This document shows positions 1 through 5,597 of a stretch of 6,468 bases of DNA, piece by piece (position 1 is the stretch's first letter; every line of letters begins with the position of its first letter). The notes beneath the pieces were generated by a model. That model was given only the letters and a program-made list of their open reading frames with translations, was not told the DNA's origin and did no database searches. This stretch comes from Thermaceae bacterium (lineage in GTDB: Bacteria; Deinococcota; Deinococci; Deinococcales; Marinithermaceae): positions 1-6,468 of the forward strand of contig JALVWZ010000401.1 in NCBI GenBank assembly GCA_027023115.1. Reading direction: 5' to 3'. The translations under genes and the position numbers were made by a program.

Positions 1-809
1 TGCACGTAGGGGCTGGGCAGGTAACGCAGGTGGACGCCGTGTTTGCGCAGGCGTTCGGCGCCGGGGACGAAGTAGGTGTTTTCTTCGGGGTCGGCCGGGC
101 TGCCCACCAGGCGCACGTAAACGCCGCGCTTAACGGCGTTTTCGAGCGCACTTATCGCTTCTTCGTCCACCATCCCCGCCTGCTCGAGAAAGAGCGTCTT
201 CTTAGCGCCGTTTATCAGACCCAGAACCCTCTCGCGCGAGTTGCCCTCGCGCACCCCGCGCACCACCCGGTCGGGGCTCCAGACCAGCACCGCATGGCTG
301 AGGTCTATCCGCTGGCCGTGCCAGTCGGCGTCGAACACGCGCGCCACCTCGTGTACCCAGTTGGGGCGGTCGCTGATGAGCATGTACTCGCGGTTGGCCT
401 TGAAGGTGGATCCGGTCAGATTGCCCGAACCGAACCAGACTACGCGGTCGTCGATGACCATGCTTTTTTCGTGGATGAAGACGAAACGGAAGGGTTTGGA
501 AAAGCGTACCTCGACCCCGCGGTCGCGCAGGGCCCCGATGACCTCGATATTGGGCCGCCCGCCGGCGGGCTCGCGCTCCATCAGTACGCGCACCTTTACG
601 CCCCGCTTGACCGCGCGCCCGAGAGCGTCCACCACGTCCATCCGGCTTGGCGTCCAGAGATAGATCTTGATGCGAATCGAGGATCGAGCGCCGTCAATTA
701 GCTGGATTACGCGCCCCACGCCGTCGTCGGGTTCGACCATCAGGCTGACCGAAGCGGCGCTGGCGCTGAATGCCAGAAGCAAAGTGATAGTAATAAGTAT
801 CCGTTTCAC
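1..809 (-). CDS. Secreted phospholipase D-like (HKD) protein, C-terminus cut by window edge
   Basis: This gene reads leftwards out of the window; 269 residues are visible and the C-terminal end is missing. The start is a GTG at 807-809, chosen because a strong AGGAGG lies 5 bases upstream and the first residues form a clear signal peptide: MKR, then a hydrophobic run, then an ASAA cleavage region near residues 16-19. The protein is therefore likely exported. Residues about 27-145 form the first phospholipase D half, with the HxKxxxxD motif at H113, K115 and D120 followed by GSGNLT at 127-132. Residues about 177-269 begin the second half, with SPDRVV, a 'LINGAKKTLFLE' strand and 'AVKRGVYVRLVG'. 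Family enzymes use two HKD motifs to cleave or transfer phosphodiester bonds in phospholipids or nucleic acids. The substrate cannot be told from sequence. The gene follows thiI by 47 bases on the same strand and may be co-transcribed with it. Confidence 0.88.
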   Translation of the reverse strand, partial: MKRILITITLLLAFSASAASVSLMVEPDDGVGRVIQLIDGARSSIRIKIYLWTPSRMDVVDALGRAVKRGVKVRVLMEREPAGGRPNIEVIGALRDRGVEVRFSKPFRFVFIHEKSMVIDDRVVWFGSGNLTGSTFKANREYMLISDRPNWVHEVARVFDADWHGQRIDLSHAVLVWSPDRVVRGVREGNSRERVLGLINGAKKTLFLEQAGMVDEEAISALENAVKRGVYVRLVGSPADPEENTYFVPGAERLRKHGVHLRYLPSPYV

Positions 810-812
810 GAA

Positions 813-820
813 CCCCTCCT
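813..820 (-). promoter_or_regulatory. Ribosome binding site of the PLD-like gene
   Basis: The minus strand reads AGGAGGGG here, with the AGGAGG core ending 5 bases before the GTG at 807-809. It is a near-perfect anti-Shine-Dalgarno match, and it decides the GTG start over the internal ATG at residue 24, which would remove the signal peptide. Confidence 0.85.
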
Positions 821-826
821 AGCAGC

Positions 827-832
827 ATTCTA
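827..832 (-). promoter_or_regulatory. Possible -10 box (TAGAAT) before the PLD-like gene
   Basis: The minus strand reads GCTAGAATG between thiI and the PLD-like gene, matching the TAGAAT seen before korA. No convincing -35 is visible at 16-18 bases; a TTTCAA at 843-848 is only 10 bases away. Transcription from this box would start almost at the Shine-Dalgarno. It may be a weak internal promoter or chance. Confidence 0.25.
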
Positions 833-856
833 GCGCGGGTTATTGAAAGCGCCGGG

Positions 857-2017
857 TCATTCGCCCACGCGCCTCAGCTCGGCCTGGGCCAGCGCCTCTT
901 CCACCAGCTTTTCCACGTCCAGACGTGCCTCGGCGCGCTCGAGTTGCTCGGGCGTGCTGCGGGTGGCCGGCCTTTTGGGTTCCAGGAAGCTGCAACAGTC
1001 CTGCTGCGGGAGGATCGAAATATCGTAAGTGCCAATCTGCTTGGCTTCGGCGATCACCTCGGTCTTGTCCATGCCAATCAGCGGCCGCAGAACGGTCATC
1101 TCCACCGCCTTGGCCACGGCGTGCAGGTTTTCCAGCGTCTGACTGGCTACCTGGGCCAGGGCGTCGCCGGTGACCAGTGCGCCGGCGCGCTCCTTTTCGG
1201 CCAAGCGGGCGGCGATGCGGTACATGAAACGGCGGTAGAGGAGGGTGCGGTAGCGCTCCGGGCTGTGGGTAAAGATGGCCTCCTGCACCCCGGCGAGCGG
1301 CACCACGTAGAGCCGCGTGGGGCCGTGCCAGCGCGCCAGCGCCTCGAGCTCGAGCACGGTCTTGCGCAGCGAGTCGAGGCTGGTGTGAGGGTAGGAGTGG
1401 AAGTGGACGTATACGGGGCGGGCGCCGCGCTTGGCCATCCTCCAGGCGGCCACCGGCGAGTCGATCCCGCCACTTGCCAGCACCATGACCTTACCGCTGG
1501 CTCCCACCGGCAGCCCGCCGGGCCCCGGGGTACGGTCGCGGCTGGTGTAGACCCAGGCCTCGTTTTCGTAAAACTCGACGTACACCACGGCGTCGGCCCC
1601 CTTGAGGCGTACCGGCCAGCCGCGGGCGGCGACGATCAGCGCGCCGATCTCTCGTTCGGCCTCGGGTGAGGTGAAGGGAAGGCGCTTGTTGGCGCGCTTG
1701 GCGGTCACCCGGAAGCTGCCCGAAAAGTCGCCCAAAAGCTCGACGGCGGTCGTGGCGATGGACCGAAAGTCAACCTCCGTTCGCTGCACCCGCGCGTAGT
1801 AGGCCACTCCGAAGACGCGGGCCAGCCGTTCCTGCACCGCCGCGGCCGCTTCCGGATCTGCCTCGATGAGGATGCGGCCGTAAAGCAGGCGCACCAGCGC
1901 CGACTCGCCCAGGGCGTCGCGCAGGCGCTGCGCCAGCAGCTGCTCGAAGTGGCGGCGGTTCTTGCCCTTGAGGGCAATCTCGTGATAGTGGACCAGGAAG
2001 AGGGCCGGCTTTACCAT
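857..2017 (-). CDS. thiI: tRNA 4-thiouridine synthase ThiI (THUMP + PP-loop, no rhodanese domain)
   Basis: This 386-residue protein matches ThiI, which activates uridine 8 of tRNA by adenylation and inserts sulfur to give 4-thiouridine; in some bacteria it also supplies sulfur for the thiamine thiazole. The N-terminal ferredoxin-like part (about 1-55, with HEIALKGKNR at 12-21) is followed by a THUMP region (about 56-165). The PP-loop ATPase carries SGGIDSP at 182-188, the family signature GDALAQVASQTLENL at 284-298 and RPLIGMDKTE at 311-320. The vicinal cysteines C341-C342 in QQDCCSF lie where the catalytic cysteine (E. coli Cys344) is expected. The chain ends soon after, so the C-terminal rhodanese domain of E. 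coli ThiI is absent, as in many Gram-positive and thermophile forms; a cysteine desulfurase or separate rhodanese must then deliver sulfur. Its ATG overlaps the end of tatD by 7 bases, suggesting translational coupling. Confidence 0.96.
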   Translation of the reverse strand: MVKPALFLVHYHEIALKGKNRRHFEQLLAQRLRDALGESALVRLLYGRILIEADPEAAAAVQERLARVFGVAYYARVQRTEVDFRSIATTAVELLGDFSGSFRVTAKRANKRLPFTSPEAEREIGALIVAARGWPVRLKGADAVVYVEFYENEAWVYTSRDRTPGPGGLPVGASGKVMVLASGGIDSPVAAWRMAKRGARPVYVHFHSYPHTSLDSLRKTVLELEALARWHGPTRLYVVPLAGVQEAIFTHSPERYRTLLYRRFMYRIAARLAEKERAGALVTGDALAQVASQTLENLHAVAKAVEMTVLRPLIGMDKTEVIAEAKQIGTYDISILPQQDCCSFLEPKRPATRSTPEQLERAEARLDVEKLVEEALAQAELRRVGE

Positions 2018-2769
2018 CGGAACAACCTTTGCGCGTTCTCGTCGGTCAGCTTTTCGGCCGCGGCGAACTCCAGGCCGCGGGCCTCGGCCAGCGCCGCCAG
2101 CGTGTAGCGGACGAAGGCCGGTTCGTTCTTCTTGCCGCGCTTGGGCACCGGCGGCATGAAGGGGCTGTCGGTTTCAACCAGCAGCCGCTCGGCGGGTAGC
2201 TCGGCCACAGCCCGACGCAGGTGCTCGTTCTTCTTATAGGTCAGGTTGCCGGCAAAGCTGACGTAGCCGCCCAGCTCGAGCGCCACGGCTGCCAGCTGCA
2301 TGTCGCCGCCGAAGGCGTGCAGCACGAACCGCTTGGGACGATTCAGCTCGAGCCAGGCCTGCAGGTCGCGCTCGGCGGCGTCGGAGCCCTGCTTGGAACG
2401 GACGTGGAAGACCAGCACCAGACCGAACTCCTTGGCCAGTTCCAGTTGAAAGTCGAGCACCCGTAGCTGATCCGCGCGCGAAGCGGCGTCCCAGTAGTAG
2501 TCAATGCCCGTTTCGCCGCTGGCGCGAACGCGGGGGTGGGCCGCCAGCTCGCGCAGGGCGGCCGCCGCACTGGTGTTGAAAGAACCGGCCTCGGTGGGAT
2601 GCTGCCCCACGCCGGCGTAGACGTTGGGGTATTTTTCGGCCAACTCGAGTGAAGCGCGGCTGTGCTCGAGGTCGGTCCCCAGAGTGAGTAGCGCGCGCAG
2701 TCCGGCGGCCCGCTCCATAACCGCAGCCGGGTCTTCGCAGAGGTCTATGTGGGCGTGGGTGTCGGTCAT
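2011..2769 (-). CDS. tatD: TatD-family metal-dependent deoxyribonuclease
   Basis: This complete 252-residue protein has the usual length of TatD enzymes, TIM-barrel hydrolases of the amidohydrolase superfamily that act as cytoplasmic 3'-5' exonucleases on DNA and RNA and are linked to repair and to DNA breakdown. Metal ligands are visible in order: H5 and H7 in DTHAHID, E86 in GETGID, H122 in VFHVRS, H151 in LHAFGG and D201 in VETDSPF. The conserved GQHP (55-58) and RGKKNEPAFV (211-220) are also present. All key residues are intact. The start is the ATG at 2767-2769, directly before the metal-binding strand; no clear Shine-Dalgarno precedes it. It is the first gene of the leftward cluster, is divergent from korA and overlaps thiI. 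The exact in vivo substrate is not shown by sequence, and the family name is older than its assigned role (it has no part in Tat export). Confidence 0.96.
   Translation of the reverse strand: MTDTHAHIDLCEDPAAVMERAAGLRALLTLGTDLEHSRASLELAEKYPNVYAGVGQHPTEAGSFNTSAAAALRELAAHPRVRASGETGIDYYWDAASRADQLRVLDFQLELAKEFGLVLVFHVRSKQGSDAAERDLQAWLELNRPKRFVLHAFGGDMQLAAVALELGGYVSFAGNLTYKKNEHLRRAVAELPAERLLVETDSPFMPPVPKRGKKNEPAFVRYTLAALAEARGLEFAAAEKLTDENAQRLFRW
2026..2030 (-). promoter_or_regulatory. Weak ribosome binding site of thiI, inside tatD
   Basis: The minus strand reads AAAGG, ending 8 bases before the thiI ATG and lying inside the last codons of tatD. The stop of tatD and the start of thiI share the string ATGGTAA (2011-2017). 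Ribosomes finishing tatD could therefore re-initiate on thiI, which would compensate for the modest Shine-Dalgarno. Confidence 0.55.
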
Positions 2770-2778
2770 GCTGAGTGC

Positions 2779-2784
2779 AGGTTA
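2779..2784 (-). promoter_or_regulatory. Candidate extended -10 (TGC-TAACCT) of the tatD-thiI cluster
   Basis: The minus strand reads TGCTAACCT, a TGn extension plus a TAACCT hexamer, ending 9 bases before the tatD ATG. Transcription would begin a few bases upstream of the start codon. This would explain why no Shine-Dalgarno is seen before tatD. No -35 is recognisable in the GC-rich stretch upstream, so the call is tentative. Confidence 0.3.
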
Positions 2785-2846
2785 GCACACTGGCGCGGGC
2801 GCCGGCGGCAGGGTCTTATTTCCCATGCGGTTGCGCCTGGGAGTAG

Positions 2847-2855
2847 TGCTAGAAT
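2847..2855 (+). promoter_or_regulatory. Candidate extended -10 promoter (TGC-TAGAAT) of korAB
   Basis: TGCTAGAAT combines a TGn extension with a good -10 hexamer (TAGAAT at 2850-2855). The predicted transcript start is near 2862, giving a leader of about 42 bases before korA. TTGCGC at 2831-2836 resembles a -35 but is only 13 bases away, too close for standard spacing. The call therefore rests on the extended -10. Confidence 0.45.
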
Positions 2856-2867
2856 GAGCGGCGGTTT

Positions 2868-2884
2868 TGGAGCCTTGAGCTCCA
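2868..2884 (+). repeat. Short inverted repeat in the korA leader
   Basis: TGGAGC and GCTCCA form a perfect 6-base dyad around the 5-base loop CTTGA. It lies between the predicted transcript start and the Shine-Dalgarno, 7 bases upstream of the GGAGG, so it does not itself hide the ribosome site. It could be a small RNA hairpin or an operator half-site pair. It lacks a T-run and is not a terminator. Confidence 0.5.
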
Positions 2885-2891
2885 TTCCTAC

Positions 2892-2896
2892 GGAGG
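2892..2896 (+). promoter_or_regulatory. Ribosome binding site of korA
   Basis: GGAGG ends 7 bases before the ATG at 2904, which fixes the korA start. Confidence 0.8.
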
Positions 2897-2903
2897 CGAG
2901 AAG

Positions 2904-4679
2904 ATGCGAGATGTAACGCTGGCCATAGCCGGTTCGGGCGGGGACGGTGTAATCACCGCTGGTGACTTCATCGTTCAAGCCGCGGCCCGGAAGGGTTTAA
3001 ACGCTTTTATGCTCAAGTCCTACGGGCCGCAGATCCGCGGCGGCGAGTCGTCGGCGCGGATTCGTATATCGGACCGACCTATTTACAGCCAGGGCGACTT
3101 CGTTGACTTCCTGGTCGTCTTCAGCTGGAAGGACTTCGCCCGCTTCAGCGACGAGATCAAGCTGCGCAAGGGTGCGGTAGTCCTTTATGACGAGGCCGAC
3201 AGCACTCCGCCCGAAGAGTTCCCGATAGCGGCCGAGCTGGGTGCCGAGCTGATCGCCGTCCCCTTCAAGAAGATGGCCGCCGAGGAGATAAAGGTTCCCC
3301 TCACCAAGAACATGGTGGCTTTGGGGGTCATCGCCGCGCTGCTGCACCTGCCTTTGGACGGCATCAAGGACGCGGTGATGAAGAAGTTCGGGAAGCGCAA
3401 GCCCGAGGCGGCCCAGGTGAACATCGAGGCCATCGACCTCGGTAAGAGCTGGGTGGAAAAGAACCTACCCGACGGGACTCAAGTTGTCCTGGAGGCCGAG
3501 GGCGCCGGCGAACCCAAGCTGGTAATGACCGGCGACGACGCGGTGGCCTACGGGGCGCTGCATGCCGGCGTGAAGGTATTTGCCGGCTACCCGATTACCC
3601 CGGCCAGCCCGATTCTCGAGTTCCTCTCCAAGTGGCTGCCGCACTTCGGCGGCGCGGTGGTGCAGACCGAAGACGAGATTGCCGCCATCACGTATGCCAT
3701 CGGCGCCAGCTGGGCCGGCAAGCAGGCCATGACCGCTTCCAGTGGCCCCGGCGTGGCCCTCAAGCTAGAGGCCCTCGGGCTCGCGGCGATAGCCGAGATT
3801 CCGCTGGTGGTGGTCAACGTTCAGCGCGTTGGTCCCTCCACCGGTATCCCCTCGAAGAGCGAGCAGGCCGACCTCTTCCAGGCGGTCGGCGGTACTCCCG
3901 GCGACGTACCACGGGTGGTGTTGGCCCCCAGCGACGTGGAAGACAACTTCCAGGTGGCCATCGAGGCTTTCTATATCGCCGAAAAGTACCAGATACCGGT
4001 AATCATCCTTTCCGATCAGTTCCTGGGCGAGCGCAGCGAAACAATCGACCCAGACGTGCTCTTTGCGCGCAAACGGGTGATCGCCCGCCAGCTGGCCAAG
4101 CCGAGTAACCTCAAAGAGTACAAGCGTTACAAACTGACCGACACCGGCGTTTCGCCGATGACGGTGCCCGGCATGAAGGGCGGCCAGTACATCACCAGCG
4201 GTCTGGAGCACTACGAAGACGGCCGCCCCACTTCCAGCGGCACTATGCACCAGATCATGAGCGAAAAGCGCGCCCGCAAGCTGCCGCTTATCGCCGAAGA
4301 GTCGGGCTTCGTGCGCGTCTACGGCGACGAAGACGCCGAGCTGGCGGTGTTGGCCTGGGGTTCTTCGAAGGGCGCCGTGCGCGAGGCCGTCGAGCGGGCC
4401 CGTGCGGAGGGCATAAAGGTTAAGGCCATCGTGCCGCAGCTAATTTACCCGGTGCCCGAGAAAAAGCTCGACGCCGCCCTCAAGGGCGTGAAGCGCGCCG
4501 TGGTGGTCGAGCTCTCCTTCGGGGCGCAGTTCTACCGCTTCCTACGCGCCTACTACGACGGCCTGCCCAAAGAAACCTACTCCCATGCCCGCTCGGGCGC
4601 CAACCCGCTGCTGGTAAGCGAGGTGCTCGAGGCCATCAAGGAACATGCCGGGGCCATGAACGCGCCCCAGGAGGCTTAA
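2904..4679 (+). CDS. korA: 2-oxoacid:ferredoxin oxidoreductase, fused gamma-alpha subunit
   Basis: This 591-residue chain is the large subunit of a CoA-dependent 2-oxoacid:ferredoxin oxidoreductase, which decarboxylates a 2-oxoacid to its acyl-CoA and passes electrons to ferredoxin. Residues about 1-185 form the gamma domain, with GSGGDGVITAGD at 10-21 and KSYGPQIRGGESS at 38-50. The alpha part follows (about 205-580) with the YPITPAS motif at 229-235, TASSGPG at 277-283, QRVGPSTGIPSKSEQ at 307-321 and LSDQFLGE at 369-376. The C-terminal PFOR-II-like region includes SGLEHYEDG at 432-440. This gamma-alpha fusion paired with a separate beta chain is the known two-subunit type studied in Sulfolobus, whose alpha chain is of similar length (about 630). 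The family often reads QRGGPSTGLPT; here V309 and S317 differ. The kor name suggests 2-oxoglutarate, but broad 2-oxoacid use is equally possible. korB starts one base after the stop. Confidence 0.93.
   Translation: MRDVTLAIAGSGGDGVITAGDFIVQAAARKGLNAFMLKSYGPQIRGGESSARIRISDRPIYSQGDFVDFLVVFSWKDFARFSDEIKLRKGAVVLYDEADSTPPEEFPIAAELGAELIAVPFKKMAAEEIKVPLTKNMVALGVIAALLHLPLDGIKDAVMKKFGKRKPEAAQVNIEAIDLGKSWVEKNLPDGTQVVLEAEGAGEPKLVMTGDDAVAYGALHAGVKVFAGYPITPASPILEFLSKWLPHFGGAVVQTEDEIAAITYAIGASWAGKQAMTASSGPGVALKLEALGLAAIAEIPLVVVNVQRVGPSTGIPSKSEQADLFQAVGGTPGDVPRVVLAPSDVEDNFQVAIEAFYIAEKYQIPVIILSDQFLGERSETIDPDVLFARKRVIARQLAKPSNLKEYKRYKLTDTGVSPMTVPGMKGGQYITSGLEHYEDGRPTSSGTMHQIMSEKRARKLPLIAEESGFVRVYGDEDAELAVLAWGSSKGAVREAVERARAEGIKVKAIVPQLIYPVPEKKLDAALKGVKRAVVVELSFGAQFYRFLRAYYDGLPKETYSHARSGANPLLVSEVLEAIKEHAGAMNAPQEA
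4669..4674 (+). promoter_or_regulatory. Ribosome binding site of korB, inside the end of korA
   Basis: AGGAGG ends 6 bases before the korB ATG and overlaps the last codons of korA (Gln-Glu-Ala). The strong site and one-base gap favour coupled, roughly equal translation of the two subunits. Confidence 0.85.
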
Positions 4680-4680
4680 G

Positions 4681-5541
4681 ATGGAACCGGTTAAGCTGAC
4701 CGCAAAAGACTACAAGACCAGCGTCCCCATTGTCTGGTGCCCGGGCTGCGGCGATTTTGGCGTGCTCAACGCCATGCAGCAGGCAGCCGCCGAGCTGGCC
4801 ATTCCGCCCGAGAACCTGATGGTGGTTTCGGGTATTGGCTGCTCCAGCCGTATCGCCGGCTACATCAACGCCTTCGGCTTCAACACCATCCACGGCCGGG
4901 CCCTGCCCATCGCCAGCGGCGCCAAGCTGGCACGCCCGGAGATGACCGTCTGGGCGGCCGGCGGCGACGGCGACGGCTACTCGATTGGCACCAATCACTT
5001 CGTCCACACCATCCGCCGCAACGCCGACATCACCTACATCGTCATGGACAACAATATCTACGGCCTCACCAAGGGCCAGGTCTCGCCGACCACTCCCCAT
5101 GGCGACTACACCAAATCAACGCCAATGGGCAACCCCGACCGGCCGCTCAACCCGCTGGCGCTGGCGCTGGAGCTGGGCGCCACCTACATTGCCCAGGGTT
5201 TTTCGGGCAACGTCAAACACCTGCGCGACCTGATCGTCAAGGGCACCCAGCACAAGGGCTTCGCCTTCATCAACGTCAAGAGCCCCTGCGTTACCTTCCG
5301 CGGCCGTCAGGAGTTCAACGTGGTGCGCGAGCACGGCGTCTACCTCGACGAAAGCCACGACCCGAGCAGCTGGGAGAAGGCGCACGAGGTGACCCAGTGG
5401 AAGGAGAAGATTCCCCTGGGGGTCATCTACCACGTCCACGGCGTGCCGACTCTCGACGAGATCGCCCGCGACCTGCAGCACAAGGCCGAAGAACAGGGGC
5501 ACGTCGAGACCAGCAAGGACCTGCTCAAGATATTTGGTTAG
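4681..5541 (+). CDS. korB: 2-oxoacid:ferredoxin oxidoreductase, beta subunit
   Basis: This 286-residue beta subunit binds thiamine diphosphate and one [4Fe-4S] cluster and completes the enzyme with KorA. The expected cluster cysteines are all present: C20 and C23 in WCPGCGDFG, C54 in GIGCSSR and C203 in SPCVTF. The TPP-Mg signature runs from GDGDGYSIGTNH (95-106) to MDNNIYGLTKGQ (122-133), followed by SPTTP. L129 and K131 fall in the loop linked to 2-oxoacid choice in the Sulfolobus enzyme. Length is close to the family norm of about 290-310. There is no built-in ferredoxin domain and no delta-subunit gene in the window, so a separate ferredoxin must accept the electrons. It is the second and last gene of the operon, closed by the terminator at 5558-5584. 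2-oxoglutarate is the conventional assignment for the substrate, but pyruvate or other 2-oxoacids cannot be excluded. Confidence 0.94.
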   Translation: MEPVKLTAKDYKTSVPIVWCPGCGDFGVLNAMQQAAAELAIPPENLMVVSGIGCSSRIAGYINAFGFNTIHGRALPIASGAKLARPEMTVWAAGGDGDGYSIGTNHFVHTIRRNADITYIVMDNNIYGLTKGQVSPTTPHGDYTKSTPMGNPDRPLNPLALALELGATYIAQGFSGNVKHLRDLIVKGTQHKGFAFINVKSPCVTFRGRQEFNVVREHGVYLDESHDPSSWEKAHEVTQWKEKIPLGVIYHVHGVPTLDEIARDLQHKAEEQGHVETSKDLLKIFG

Positions 5542-5557
5542 GCATCTTCGCTTTTCC

Positions 5558-5584
5558 AAAACCCCCGCCATCGGCGGGGGTTTT
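5558..5584 (+). terminator. Rho-independent terminator after korB
   Basis: A perfect 12-base inverted repeat, AAAACCCCCGCC and GGCGGGGGTTTT, flanks the 3-base loop ATC. The GC stem is 8 pairs, followed by four T and then GT. It starts 16 bases after the korB stop. The A-run on the left makes it symmetrical, so it could in principle also stop leftward transcription. Confidence 0.9.
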
Positions 5585-5585
5585 G

Positions 5586-5591
5586 TATGCT
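5586..5591 (+). promoter_or_regulatory. Candidate -10 box (TATGCT) for a leaderless lipoprotein mRNA
   Basis: TATGCT ends 6 bases before the ATG at 5598, the spacing that would place the transcript start at or next to the start codon. There is no good Shine-Dalgarno (only ACGGGC) before this ATG, which agrees with leaderless expression. A standard -35 would fall inside the terminator stem, and none is visible there. Confidence 0.42.
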
Positions 5592-5597
5592 ACGGGC

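Noticed and set aside
30..701. Long plus-strand open frame (223 codons) opposite the PLD-like gene
   Set aside because: It is antisense to a gene with signal peptide, HKD motif and ribosome site; the translation shows no domain and has His/Ala/Val-rich composition typical of antisense frames in GC-rich DNA.
944..1669. Plus-strand open frame of 241 codons opposite thiI
   Set aside because: Its length is explained by GC-rich codon bias on the other strand; thiI is unmistakable and no family is recognisable in the antisense translation.
2792..2803. GGCGC-GG-GCGCC inverted repeat upstream of tatD
   Set aside because: Only five pairs with a two-base loop in a stretch made almost entirely of G and C; expected by chance there.
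4636..5100. Minus-strand open frame opposite korB
   Set aside because: Antisense shadow of the highly conserved beta-subunit TPP and cluster region; composition is Gly/Ala/Val/Asp-rich with no motif.
2904..5541. korAB as evidence for carbon fixation by the reverse TCA cycle
   Set aside because: These enzymes also work oxidatively in ordinary heterotrophs, and no other gene of that cycle (ATP citrate lyase, fumarate reductase) is in the window.
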